Assembly (NCBI GenBank): GCA_964594905.1
Contig: CAZQOI010000004.1
Span: forward strand, 1 to 64,000
Length of the DNA: 64,000 bases
Origin: Granulosicoccus sp964594905
GTDB taxonomy: Bacteria > Pseudomonadota > Gammaproteobacteria > Granulosicoccales > Granulosicoccaceae
Direction: 5' to 3'
Shown here: piece by piece, positions 35,835-45,523 of the stretch
Position numbering within the stretch: the stretch's first letter is position 1
Layout of the letters: every line of letters starts with the position of its first letter
The notes under the pieces: model-generated
Told to the model about the DNA's origin: nothing
Seen by the model: the letters and a program-made list of their open reading frames with translations, nothing else
Databases searched by the model: none
Position numbers and translations under genes: made by a program

Positions 35835-38800
35835 CTAGCCGTTTTCCTGTTCAGCCGGTGCCCACTCCCGCCATCCCTTCAACAATGGGAAGTACAGGCC
35901 TACGCGAACCGGACGATTGTCGATACGACGAATAATATCAGCATAGCGATCCAACTGATCCCGATACCGCTCCTCCTCCTGGTCCAAAAAGGCATCCACT
36001 TGCCCACCTCGGTGATCCCCTGTTTTGAAATCAACGATCCAGCGCGTCCCATCCTCGTCGACAAAGGTCCGATCAATTATCACCTTTTGAACACCCACAT
36101 TCGCGGCTGCGGTTATCGCCCACTCCGAGCGGGCCTCCTTGTGGGTGTCCAGTATCCACTGTCCCCGCGGATCGCCAAGCGTATTTTCGATACCAAGCAT
36201 CACTTTGGCCTTAGCCTCTCCAAGCTCGGCGTTTGGGACACCCATATTCCTCAGTTGCAGCTCGATAACTGGCTCTGAACTCACGGCCCCTGAATTTGTG
36301 GTTGTCCCAAACGTCAAACGCTGCAATTGCAGATGCAAGACAGTTCCAATATCTCTTGCGGTGCTGCCGGCCCACAAAAATTCGACCGGACCAGGATCAT
36401 CCTCAGTATTACTTTGCTCCTCAGGCCAATTGAAATGAGGTAGCTCCGGCATTTGCCAGTCCACGGCCACGCGTTTGAGCGGCGGAGGTGGAATTTCTGG
36501 CTCACCCGGTTTGTGGGTGTCTATGAAGAGATCCTCTGTTGTTGGGTCAGCATCGAGATTGTGGGTGTCTAGAATTTCCGCGCAAAGGGGTTCTGCCAGG
36601 TGCCAGATTGGACTCAGTAGGGATCCCTTTGAGGGTGTCCTTAAATCGCCGCTGGCGAGGGTTTTGGCAGGGGTGATCAGGTGCAGCTGGGACTTCGCAC
36701 GGGTGCAGGCGACATAAAGGAGTCGGCGTTTTTCTTGTTCTTCAGCGCGAGCCCGGGCGTCTCGAACGATCCGGTTCAGGCGACCACGTCGGCCAATTGG
36801 GAGGCCGGGCTCTTCGAATGGCGCCAGTAACAAGCGTGCTTGACCGTCGACCGTACATTCGTGCCAATTCAGTAGACGCGTACTATCAACTCGAGGTTGT
36901 CGATCGAGGGCAGGCAAGATAACTGTGTCGAACTCAAGTCCCTTGGCCTTGTGTAAAGTCATGATCTGTATCTGGCAATCGATATCTTCGGCAGGGTTTG
37001 CAAAGAGTTTGTCCATCGCCGCCCACAGCTCACTTTGCTGCCAGAGACGTCCGTCTGCTTCAAGTGCACGCAGCATCGCCAAACACCGTTCAGCCGCATC
37101 AAGATCAACCGTATCCTGACAAGCAGCAGGGCCGCCGAGCTTTAGCCAGGTCGACTCCACCCACGGCATCAGAGCAGCACGGGGGGCGCGCTTGACGGCA
37201 GGTTCCATCACGGACATGAACCGCTCAACCCGCTGTTGCCCATCAGTGCTCATCAGCTTGATACGCTCACTATCCCGCAAGGCTTGGATAACCGATACGT
37301 CACGTTCAAGATCGTGCATCAACACTTGCATGTCCTTGAGTAACAAGCCGGTTCCGGGTGCTCGAAGCAATGACAACCAATGCAGGCGATCATGTGGAAA
37401 GCGTAATGCCAACACAAGCGACAAAAGATCACGAACAACAAGCTTCTCACCAACGAGATCCATGTCGATTGATTGATACTTCAAAGAGCGCGACTGGAGA
37501 GATGTGAATATCTCTGCAGCATGTGATTTGGATCGAACCAGTATGGCGACCCGATGGCTACGATCACTTGCGATAGCACGCGCAGCAATATCAGCGACCA
37601 GATTGGCTTCACTATCGCGACTGGCATTACAAAAAGGATGAATCGTGACACTGCCGGGGTTATTCAGATGTGCATTAGATGATGAATACGGCACCGCACC
37701 AGTCTCGCTATTCCATTGCTGAGGAAATACATCCGAAAAAGTCTCATTAACCCACGCGACAACATCGGGCGCTGCGCGAAAGTTCACTGACAATACAAGC
37801 GGCTCGAGCTGAACTGATCCAAGGCCATGTTGCTTGGCGTCGAAGAACAACGCGACATCCGCATCGCGAAAACGATAGATAGATTGCATCGGATCACCAA
37901 CGGCGAAGAAGGTCCGTCCGTCATCGGGAGACCATTCAGCAACCAGCTTTTGGAAAAGTCCAAATTGGGATCGTGAGGTGTCCTGAAACTCATCGATCAG
38001 TACATGCTTGAGTACCAGATCCATTGACAATGCAAGGTCTGTCGGTTGATCTTCAGTGCCTAACGCTCGAATGGCTCGCGCGCCCATCTCCGTAAAGTCA
38101 ATTGCGCGTTTCTCAGCAAACATCAGTTGCAGTTCCACAAGCAAGGATGGCATCTGCGCCATCAGTGCCGACAGCAGTTCCCATTGTTCAGGTTTATAGT
38201 GAGGTTCAGGTAAACTTTTTACCTCAAGCAATGCTTCATGAAACTCAGGATGATCGCCAAGCGACTCCAACAGTTCCGTCATACCAGATTTGTGTTGAGT
38301 AAGTTCGGCCGCCGTAACACCTAATTTCTTGGCATCTGCAGGTGCCGGAAAGCCTATCCTCTTGTCGACCTTTTTACGCCAGGTTTTGCTTGTTGTCAGG
38401 AGTGCTTCAGCAACACTTTGCCACAAGGCAAGATCATCAACGTCTGCACGTGGTAATTCATGCATATCACGCCAAAGCTGAAGCTCGTATTTAAGTTCGC
38501 TAACATCACCTTCGTTAATCGTCACCAACAAATCGAAAGCCATCCGTAAACGCGATGGTAAAGTATTCAACTGAACTGGCAGATGCATGCAAAGCACATC
38601 AAGGCGAGACTCAATCAAATCACCTAGCATGCTTTCGAGTTTTTCTCGCATGAGCTCAGGCTGATCGAGAAAGTCGTACACATGAACTTTCCACTGCTCT
38701 CGCGTAACCAACAAATTGGCCAGCAATTGTCGTGCAAGCTCAAGACGATTACCAAGATGCAGCAGAACATCTTTTAACTCATCTATATTATTTTCTATGA

Positions 38801-39269
38801 AACGCTCGGCAACCTCACGATAGAGACCACTTGCATCTTCCTTCAATCCAATTGGGGCGCCCAGTGCCGACACAACAGGTAAACGATGAGCAAACTGTGT
38901 GGCCAGTGAATCGATCGTGCGTAAGTTCAGACGTTGCGGGTTGCGCACCAGTTGCCAATTACGCTCCTTATCACGGCTAAGTACTTCAAGCGCCAGATCA
39001 ATACCCTCTTGCTCATAAGCATTTTCGGGTTCCACTCCGCTCGCCGCCTTGACAAGCACCTCTATTACTCGTTGACGCATTTCACTTGCAGCTTTACGGG
39101 TAAACGTAATCGCAAGAATTTCCTCTGGTTCGTCAACTATGGCCAGCAAGGTCAGGATACGGCGTGTCAACAGCTCAGTCTTACCTGAACCTGCAGGAGC
39201 CTGAACTATATACGAACGTGTTGGATCAAGAGCCTCTTTACGAATGGCAGCATCGACAGGAGCATTCAT
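35835..39269 (-). CDS. addA: AddA-type UvrD-family helicase-nuclease
   Basis: 1144 residues. Superfamily 1A helicase motifs are present: APAGSGKTELLTRR (motif I), LAITFTRKAASEMRQRV (Ia), VLIDEFQDTSRSQ (II), VGDPMQSIYRFRDAD (III), MTLHKAKGLEFDTVILPAL (V) and RLLYVACTRAKSQLHL (VI). The C-terminus has a RecB-type nuclease site (WIVDFKTGDHRGG). With AddB it should resect double-strand breaks to load RecA, in place of RecBCD. It overlaps the addB stop by 4 bases. A Pro/Asp-rich linker separates helicase and nuclease. The tpm gene begins at the next base after its stop. Confidence 0.92.
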   Translation of the reverse strand: MNAPVDAAIRKEALDPTRSYIVQAPAGSGKTELLTRRILTLLAIVDEPEEILAITFTRKAASEMRQRVIEVLVKAASGVEPENAYEQEGIDLALEVLSRDKERNWQLVRNPQRLNLRTIDSLATQFAHRLPVVSALGAPIGLKEDASGLYREVAERFIENNIDELKDVLLHLGNRLELARQLLANLLVTREQWKVHVYDFLDQPELMREKLESMLGDLIESRLDVLCMHLPVQLNTLPSRLRMAFDLLVTINEGDVSELKYELQLWRDMHELPRADVDDLALWQSVAEALLTTSKTWRKKVDKRIGFPAPADAKKLGVTAAELTQHKSGMTELLESLGDHPEFHEALLEVKSLPEPHYKPEQWELLSALMAQMPSLLVELQLMFAEKRAIDFTEMGARAIRALGTEDQPTDLALSMDLVLKHVLIDEFQDTSRSQFGLFQKLVAEWSPDDGRTFFAVGDPMQSIYRFRDADVALFFDAKQHGLGSVQLEPLVLSVNFRAAPDVVAWVNETFSDVFPQQWNSETGAVPYSSSNAHLNNPGSVTIHPFCNASRDSEANLVADIAARAIASDRSHRVAILVRSKSHAAEIFTSLQSRSLKYQSIDMDLVGEKLVVRDLLSLVLALRFPHDRLHWLSLLRAPGTGLLLKDMQVLMHDLERDVSVIQALRDSERIKLMSTDGQQRVERFMSVMEPAVKRAPRAALMPWVESTWLKLGGPAACQDTVDLDAAERCLAMLRALEADGRLWQQSELWAAMDKLFANPAEDIDCQIQIMTLHKAKGLEFDTVILPALDRQPRVDSTRLLNWHECTVDGQARLLLAPFEEPGLPIGRRGRLNRIVRDARARAEEQEKRRLLYVACTRAKSQLHLITPAKTLASGDLRTPSKGSLLSPIWHLAEPLCAEILDTHNLDADPTTEDLFIDTHKPGEPEIPPPPLKRVAVDWQMPELPHFNWPEEQSNTEDDPGPVEFLWAGSTARDIGTVLHLQLQRLTFGTTTNSGAVSSEPVIELQLRNMGVPNAELGEAKAKVMLGIENTLGDPRGQWILDTHKEARSEWAITAAANVGVQKVIIDRTFVDEDGTRWIVDFKTGDHRGGQVDAFLDQEEERYRDQLDRYADIIRRIDNRPVRVGLYFPLLKGWREWAPAEQENG

Positions 39270-42013
39270 ACTGCAGACTCCTGCACAAGATCACTGTCAT
39301 CGGACAACTCATCAGCACTAACATTAATCCTGCATAGCGGTTTCAAATCACAGTAGTTACAGGCATTCTTCATGGGCTGAACCACTGCAAGCCCATCTCT
39401 TACCTCCTTGGCTACTTTATCCAGAGAGGCCTGCCAATGCGCACGCCATGCATTCCAGTCGTTGATGTCACTACCTTTGACACTGACAGACACCTTAGGT
39501 AATTTGTTTTCATCCTCGGCTATACCTTTAAAGCCATAGTCGTGACGTACAACCTGCGCGAAGCTTGCACCTTGTATGCGTTCATCAGTGAGAACATACA
39601 AAGGTAATTGGGGGTTTTCGATTCTTTCGTCACCCCAGGGTGCCGCTTTATTTCCTTTGCCTGTCTTGTAGTCGATAACAACTCGTGAGCCATCAACTTC
39701 ATCGATCCGGTCTAGTGTTACGTTCATCTTTACACCACCGTGTTCAATTTCCATACTCAACTCAGTTTCAAGAACGGTAAAAGCTTCACGTTTGGACTCG
39801 CACAGGGTCAACCATTCCAGAATAAGACGCTTGAGTCTGGTTTTTTCAAGAGCAACCAAAGGTCCGCTTATTTTCTCTTCTGTTATGGCGTGATCAATAG
39901 CGGCTGCGATCGCGATATCACACTCGGCTTCATCCATTGCAAAGAGTTGTTCCTGACTACCAACTCGCGTCCAAAAAACTTCCATGGCTTTATGCAGCAG
40001 GTTGCCATGTTGCCGCGCATCCAACCCTAAACCCGCCTCTTCCAATGGTCGAATGGCCAAACGATGCCGAGCGAAGGCGCGAAACGGACACTTGGCTTGA
40101 TCCTGAAACAGGCTTGCACCACCGCGCGCAGTAGTACCACGTGGCAGGGGTGGCCCGTAGAAATCATCGACCGGTGTTACTGAAGCTGATCGTCTAATGA
40201 TCTCGACAACATTCAAATCATCAACATGGTTTGGTGCGCCTGACGCAGATTCAGTTTGAATGCCGAGCACAGGGAGATCTCCAGAATCACTGCCCTCACT
40301 GCTGTGGCCAATCATTGGTAATAACGCTGGAGACAATTCTTTACCTTCGCGTTGCGAAGCACTACTAACGGTGACGTTTGCAGCACTTGAACACCATAAA
40401 CGAAACTCATCTTCAGCCAGTGATAGGCGTGCAGTCGCACTTGCCTCAGGGATGCCACTGACCTTTTGCGCAGCGATTGACAGAAACGGGGTTGGCGTGC
40501 TGACTGGCGGCCATTGATCTGAATCGATACCAGCAATCCACAAAGCATCGAAGTAGATACCATGACTTTCCAAACGGCCCATGATCTGAATCGGTACACC
40601 CGGTGGTGACTCAGGCTGAAAAACACGATTTCTACAAAGATCCATCAACTCACTAAACGCTTGGTTCGCCGATAACTGCTGCCCTTCATCAATCATCTGC
40701 AACTCATCAAGACACTCATGAAACGCCACGATTGCCTGATGTTCCTCACTGCCATAAGAATTACCCGGCCAACCAAGCCCATGCAACCAGCGACTGAATC
40801 GCCTCGCCCACTCGGTGCTTGATGCCTTCTTCATTTGACGTTTCTTCAAAACGCCCTGTAAAGCTTTTGCCAGATCAGAACCTCGATTCAGTTTCTTGAG
40901 CATCTCCTCTGCGCCAATACGCCGTACCCGCTCCTCGCGCAGCTTACGATCGAGTCGCTCTCGCGATTGCGCTTCAGACTCCGAGCTAACAAGATAGGGA
41001 CTTAACAACAAAGCAGACATTTCACGTGCGGGTATTTCATCAATCAAGAAATTGATTATTACCAAGGCCGTCCTGACCGCAGACTGATCGCCCAGCGGCA
41101 TGCCAAGCGATACATCGTAAGGCCTACCTATTGAGGCTATTTCCTGGGGAGACAGCCCTGGAAAAAAAACAGTATCGAATGCACGTGCAACCTCACCGCG
41201 AAGCTGCGCAAGCTCCGGAATAACAACACCCAATGACTGTTTGGCATCATTTGCCAAACGATCTTTTACCGATTGGGCTATACCAAACAGCTCGGCAGAA
41301 TCATCGACATAAGCCTGTATGACAGGCTTCACGGGAGATGACAACGGTACCGACTTAACTTGTACACCAACTTCGCGAAGCACATCGATCAGTTTCTGCT
41401 GCTGCGGAGTAGTACGCAGAAACCCACCCAACCACAATTCACTGGGTAAAAATTCGCGTAAATGTCCGGCTAACAATATGTCGACAATATGCTCGGCAAG
41501 TACAGCATCATCGGTTAAGGATTTTTCGTGACACACATCCATGTAGCGCTGGCGCCATCGCTGCCAGGCAAACTGATCGTCAGATAAATACTGTTCTTCA
41601 TCATTCTGACAATGCCATAAATTTGATAATTGCCAGGCTTGCTCAGCAGCTACAGCTGCAGCACTAGTGTCAAGAAGTTGAATATTCTTGTCGTTTTCGA
41701 CTGCTCGGCGCCAATGCCGATGACGCATGAGCTCTGGCAAACGCACCAGAGTAGACAGACCTTGCGCCAGGGCTTCGTCGTGTAATTGATAAAGCCAGGC
41801 GCGCCACGGCAAAATTGACGGTGTATCCCACCACTGCACTTCGTTTGCTAATTGACAAGCTTGAAAGCGTTGATTGAAGTGCCTGGACAATCGTTGATTC
41901 ACTGACAACAGCACCGCACCTCCGGCGACTGACTGTATCCAGTTATCCAATGTTATAGCTCCAGCGTGCAAATTCACAAGATACGCAATGTTACACTCGT
42001 TACTAATGAACAA
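39266..42013 (-). CDS. AddB-like PD-(D/E)XK nuclease / inactivated helicase subunit
   Basis: 915 residues, partner of AddA. The N-terminal part has a weak helicase-like fold without a good Walker A, as in the group often called probable DNA repair protein. The C-terminal third holds the RecB-like nuclease: LDRIDEVDGSRVVIDYKTGKG carries the Asp and the D-Y-K residues. Four cysteines that would hold a 4Fe-4S cluster are in place: DQAKCPFRAF, and CNYCDLKPLC near the end. It heads the leftward run; 84 bases separate it from the divergent TerC gene. The exact start is uncertain because residues 1-22 of the frame look atypical. Confidence 0.85.
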   Translation of the reverse strand: MFISNECNIAYLVNLHAGAITLDNWIQSVAGGAVLLSVNQRLSRHFNQRFQACQLANEVQWWDTPSILPWRAWLYQLHDEALAQGLSTLVRLPELMRHRHWRRAVENDKNIQLLDTSAAAVAAEQAWQLSNLWHCQNDEEQYLSDDQFAWQRWRQRYMDVCHEKSLTDDAVLAEHIVDILLAGHLREFLPSELWLGGFLRTTPQQQKLIDVLREVGVQVKSVPLSSPVKPVIQAYVDDSAELFGIAQSVKDRLANDAKQSLGVVIPELAQLRGEVARAFDTVFFPGLSPQEIASIGRPYDVSLGMPLGDQSAVRTALVIINFLIDEIPAREMSALLLSPYLVSSESEAQSRERLDRKLREERVRRIGAEEMLKKLNRGSDLAKALQGVLKKRQMKKASSTEWARRFSRWLHGLGWPGNSYGSEEHQAIVAFHECLDELQMIDEGQQLSANQAFSELMDLCRNRVFQPESPPGVPIQIMGRLESHGIYFDALWIAGIDSDQWPPVSTPTPFLSIAAQKVSGIPEASATARLSLAEDEFRLWCSSAANVTVSSASQREGKELSPALLPMIGHSSEGSDSGDLPVLGIQTESASGAPNHVDDLNVVEIIRRSASVTPVDDFYGPPLPRGTTARGGASLFQDQAKCPFRAFARHRLAIRPLEEAGLGLDARQHGNLLHKAMEVFWTRVGSQEQLFAMDEAECDIAIAAAIDHAITEEKISGPLVALEKTRLKRLILEWLTLCESKREAFTVLETELSMEIEHGGVKMNVTLDRIDEVDGSRVVIDYKTGKGNKAAPWGDERIENPQLPLYVLTDERIQGASFAQVVRHDYGFKGIAEDENKLPKVSVSVKGSDINDWNAWRAHWQASLDKVAKEVRDGLAVVQPMKNACNYCDLKPLCRINVSADELSDDSDLVQESAV

Positions 42014-42097
42014 CTGTTCATTTTCACAAAGAATGTCCTGTACTAAACGTATAAATCATCACTTAGTTCAACGATTCAAAACGGAAGTAATATTGAT

Positions 42098-42844
42098 ATG
42101 TTCGAGTGGATTGCCAGCCCCGAAGCTTGGATTGCACTAGCGACCTTGACAGCCCTTGAAATTGTTCTCGGGATCGATAACATCATTTTCATTTCGATTC
42201 TGGTCGGCAAATTACCAGAGCATCAACGCGATCGGGCACGTGTGATCGGCCTCTGGCTAGCCATGCTAGCCAGACTTGGATTGTTATTTTCGATTGCCTG
42301 GGTCATGGGCCTGATCGAGCCCTGGTTCACGATATTCGGTGAAGCGATCTCTGGGCGTGACATTATTCTGATAGGCGGAGGCTTGTTTCTCCTGACCAAA
42401 TCGACTCGAGAGATCCATTCCAGCCTCGAATTACACGATGAAACCCCGCGCACAGGCCCAACGGCTACGTTTGTTGGCATATTGGTACAAATCGCGCTAC
42501 TGGATATCGTGTTTTCGCTCGACTCGGTCATCACGGCCGTGGGTTTGGTCGATGAACTGCCGGTTATGGTCATTGCGATCGTGGTGGCGGTGCTCGTCAT
42601 GCTGTTCGCCTCAAAAGCGATCGGCAATTTTGTAGACGACAATCCAACGATCAAGATCCTCGCCTTGTCCTTCTTGATTATGGTTGGACTGATGCTCGTT
42701 GCTGAGGGATTCGATGTTCATGTACCTAAAGGTTATATCTACTTTGCGATGGCTTTCTCAGTCATTGTTGAGCTCATCAATATTCGCATGCGAAAGAGTA
42801 AAGACATGATTGAACTGAACAAACATATCCCGGGCGACGATTGA
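42098..42844 (+). CDS. TerC-family membrane protein
   Basis: 248 residues with about seven helices. The key motifs are ALEIVLGIDNIIFISILVG in helix 1 and DIVFSLDSVITAVG in the middle, with acidic and Asn residues thought to coordinate a metal. This is the YoaE/YgdQ-like short form without a CBS domain. TerC proteins were named from tellurium-resistance clusters, and recent work ties them to manganese export and metalation of secreted proteins. The ribosome site is GGAAGT. It diverges from the addB-like gene, so both promoters share the 84-base spacer. Confidence 0.9.
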   Translation: MFEWIASPEAWIALATLTALEIVLGIDNIIFISILVGKLPEHQRDRARVIGLWLAMLARLGLLFSIAWVMGLIEPWFTIFGEAISGRDIILIGGGLFLLTKSTREIHSSLELHDETPRTGPTATFVGILVQIALLDIVFSLDSVITAVGLVDELPVMVIAIVVAVLVMLFASKAIGNFVDDNPTIKILALSFLIMVGLMLVAEGFDVHVPKGYIYFAMAFSVIVELINIRMRKSKDMIELNKHIPGDD

Positions 42845-42934
42845 GTCAGCAGCAATTAAAAATATTGATTCACTGATATACGGATTTTTATCTTTCACAA
42901 CTAACAGGCAACTGAACTCTGGAAGCGGATACTT

Positions 42935-43948
42935 ATGAGTAACAAACCCATACTGGTAACTGGTGGTGCCGGATACATTGGCAGTCATGTAGTTAAACTG
43001 CTCGGCGAACGTGGCGAAAGCGTTGTTGTTCTCGATGATCTGTCAACAGGTAATGCTGAGGCTGTTCTGCACGGTGAGCTGGTAGTTGGTAAAACAGGTG
43101 ATATTGATTTTGTCAGTCAGTTATTGAAAGACAAAGATATTGACACTGTGATGCATTTTGCCGCGCACACGATTGTTCCAGAGAGCGTCGAAGACCCACT
43201 AAAGTATTACGCAAACAACACTTGCAGTACTCGCAACCTGTTGCAGGCTTGTCAAGATAACAACATAAAGAACTTTATTTTTTCATCAACTGCTGCAACC
43301 TACGGCATCCCTGAAGACAGCGATGAAGGCTGTTCTGAAACCACAGCCACGTCACCGATCAACCCCTATGGCATGTCTAAACTCATGTCCGAAGCGATGC
43401 TCAGCGATTTGAGTTTCGCAACCGATATGACTCACGTGATTCTGCGCTACTTCAATGTGGCAGGCTCGGATCCAGATGGCAGAATTGGCCAGTCAACCAA
43501 AAAAGCAACATTACTGGTTAAAGTCGCTGCAGAGGTCGCCCTTGGCAAGCGTGATCAACTAAAAGTTTTTGGCACGGACTACCCGACTCCTGACGGTACC
43601 GGTATACGTGACTACATTCACGTCACTGATCTTGCCAGTGCCCACCTGTCAGCACTTGACTACTTGCGCACTGGTGGAAAATCCACCTTGATGAACTGCG
43701 GCTATGGCAAGGGATTCAGTGTACGAGAAGTCATTGATGCGGTAACAAAAGCACACGGCTCACCACTCAAGGTCGTTGAAGAGCCACGTCGCGCTGGCGA
43801 CCCACCCGCTCTTATCGCGAATGTATCCAAGATCCATGAAACATTGGATTGGAAGCCACAGCATGATTCGATCGAAGCTATCGTCGAAACTTCATTGGCA
43901 TGGGAACGCACCCTGATGGAACGCGAGCACAACCAGAAAACCGGATAA
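42935..43948 (+). CDS. galE: UDP-glucose 4-epimerase
   Basis: 337 residues, an extended SDR. The Rossmann loop GGAGYIGSHVV, the HFAAHTIVPESVEDP motif, the catalytic Ser-Thr (FSSTAATYG) and Tyr-x3-Lys (YGMSK) are all present, as are FNVAGSDPDGRIGQ and DYIHVTDLASAHL. It interconverts UDP-glucose and UDP-galactose to supply sugars for polysaccharide or LPS. It stands alone on the plus strand, 90 bases after the TerC gene, and converges on a kinase gene with 3 bases between. A polysaccharide-export pair occurs 9 kb away. Confidence 0.94.
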   Translation: MSNKPILVTGGAGYIGSHVVKLLGERGESVVVLDDLSTGNAEAVLHGELVVGKTGDIDFVSQLLKDKDIDTVMHFAAHTIVPESVEDPLKYYANNTCSTRNLLQACQDNNIKNFIFSSTAATYGIPEDSDEGCSETTATSPINPYGMSKLMSEAMLSDLSFATDMTHVILRYFNVAGSDPDGRIGQSTKKATLLVKVAAEVALGKRDQLKVFGTDYPTPDGTGIRDYIHVTDLASAHLSALDYLRTGGKSTLMNCGYGKGFSVREVIDAVTKAHGSPLKVVEEPRRAGDPPALIANVSKIHETLDWKPQHDSIEAIVETSLAWERTLMEREHNQKTG

Positions 43949-43951
43949 AGA

Positions 43952-45472
43952 CTAAAGCGTGTAGTCGAGCTGCAGTTGACCAGCACTTGCAAGACGATCG
44001 ACAAGGATGTCGGAAATATATCTGTAGTAGTGCAAGTGTACCTTAGGTGGTAATTCGCTCAAGGCATCGGCCGAGAGCTCAAGTACATTAACCGCTGTTA
44101 GAGCGCGCATTTGCCGCGCTTCAGGGGCGCCGTTGATAAATCCGAGTTCACCCACGCATTCACCTTCACCGTACACCGCGATCAGGTCACCATTTTCTTC
44201 AACGCGTACGAGACCATCAGTCAGAATCAACAAATGCCGATCCACACTGCCAGCTGTAAGCAGTAACTCACCAGGCATAAAACTCCGCACCTTCACAAGC
44301 TCAAGCAATTGTGCAATCTCGACATCTGAAAATGATGAAAAGAATGTTTGCGACTTGAGCTCACGAATAAATCGCTGCTGAGCAGGTGGCCGTTCCTCGA
44401 CTATGCGGAACTGCTTTATAAAGGGTTCTAGTGCAACTGCCATCTCGCGCCCATTCTGATAACGAGCTCGTGGGTTTTTCTCAAGCGCCTTGGCCAAAAC
44501 CTCTGACAACTCAGTTGGCAAGTCAGGCCTAATGTCGTGAAGCAGTGGCGCTTCTTGATGCACAACAGTTTTGAATAAGTCCTTGACCTTTCGCGCCTTA
44601 AACAGCTGCCTACCCGTTAACAGCTCGAACAATACGGTAGCCAATGAATAAAAATCACTGGCCGCATCAAGATCGCGGCCAAGAATTTGTTCTGGCGACA
44701 TGTAGTTTGGCGTGCCAAGTGTCGGGCCTTTTTTCTCAAGCTCACTGTCATCGCGTAGCCCTACCGCAATTCCAAAATCCAGAAGCTTTACTGAACCGTT
44801 GTTCGCCAACATGATATTGGCGGGCTTGATATCGCGATGCAAAATACCTTGCGCATGCGAATAGTCGAGTGCCCGACAACAAGCAACTACAGCACTCAAT
44901 GCACGATGTATCGGAAGCCGCGCTTTTCCTTTACCGTACTCCTTCAGCGATACACCTTCGATGACTTCCATAACAAGGAAGTTCAAGTCTTCGAATTGTC
45001 CTGCGTCGTGCACAGTCACAATGTTTGCGTGAGTCAGCTTCCCAGCGGCGACAATCTCGGTTTGATAAGCCCGCTGTGCACCTGGTACCTTGCCAGTCGA
45101 TACATGTGCCTCACCGATCGGCGACAACTTTATAGCCACTTCACGTCCGAGCAGATTATCCAAAGCCTGATGCACTACTCCACAGGTACCTGAGCCTATG
45201 CGACGCCCTATAGAGTAACGACCAATTTGGTCGGGAACAGCAATATCAAGTGGCTTGAGCTTGGGCGATGTGGCGCGCCCTTGGGTTTCACTTGCTACCG
45301 CATTGCCAGCAGCCTGAGCAGTATTGTTTGCCGGCGCTTGAACGCTCTTATCGTCAGATGAAGGATTGTTCACACCGGGCGAATTCCGCGCAGCCGAACC
45401 TTGCTTGGGACGCAACGTCTGTTGGCGAACTTTAGCGGTAACACGAGGACGATGTCGGGACAGGACAGACAC
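43952..45472 (-). CDS. Ser/Thr protein kinase with C-terminal cyclic-nucleotide-binding domain
   Basis: 506 residues. A disordered N-terminal 80 residues rich in Ala, Asn and Gln precedes a Hanks-type kinase. The motifs are IGSGTCGVVHQA, VAIKLS, HRDIKPANIM (catalytic Asp), DFGIAVG and GTPNYMSPEQ. A cyclic-nucleotide-binding domain then runs from FFSSFSDVEIAQLLELVKVRSF through GELLLTAGSVDRHLLIL and GECVGELGFINGAPEARQMRAL. No membrane helix is present, so it is a cytoplasmic kinase that a cyclic nucleotide may switch. The fusion is rare in Gammaproteobacteria. It starts with GTG and is 51 bases downstream of a membrane-protein gene on the same strand. Confidence 0.9.
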   Translation of the reverse strand: MSVLSRHRPRVTAKVRQQTLRPKQGSAARNSPGVNNPSSDDKSVQAPANNTAQAAGNAVASETQGRATSPKLKPLDIAVPDQIGRYSIGRRIGSGTCGVVHQALDNLLGREVAIKLSPIGEAHVSTGKVPGAQRAYQTEIVAAGKLTHANIVTVHDAGQFEDLNFLVMEVIEGVSLKEYGKGKARLPIHRALSAVVACCRALDYSHAQGILHRDIKPANIMLANNGSVKLLDFGIAVGLRDDSELEKKGPTLGTPNYMSPEQILGRDLDAASDFYSLATVLFELLTGRQLFKARKVKDLFKTVVHQEAPLLHDIRPDLPTELSEVLAKALEKNPRARYQNGREMAVALEPFIKQFRIVEERPPAQQRFIRELKSQTFFSSFSDVEIAQLLELVKVRSFMPGELLLTAGSVDRHLLILTDGLVRVEENGDLIAVYGEGECVGELGFINGAPEARQMRALTAVNVLELSADALSELPPKVHLHYYRYISDILVDRLASAGQLQLDYTL

Positions 45473-45523
45473 GTTGAAATTGCTGGACCTGAGTCGGATG
45501 CTTGACCCAACATAATAGCATTC

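Noticed and set aside
35655..36278. 207-residue plus-strand frame across the tpm/addA junction
   Set aside because: Both genes on the other strand are complete and conserved over the same bases; the product shows no domain.
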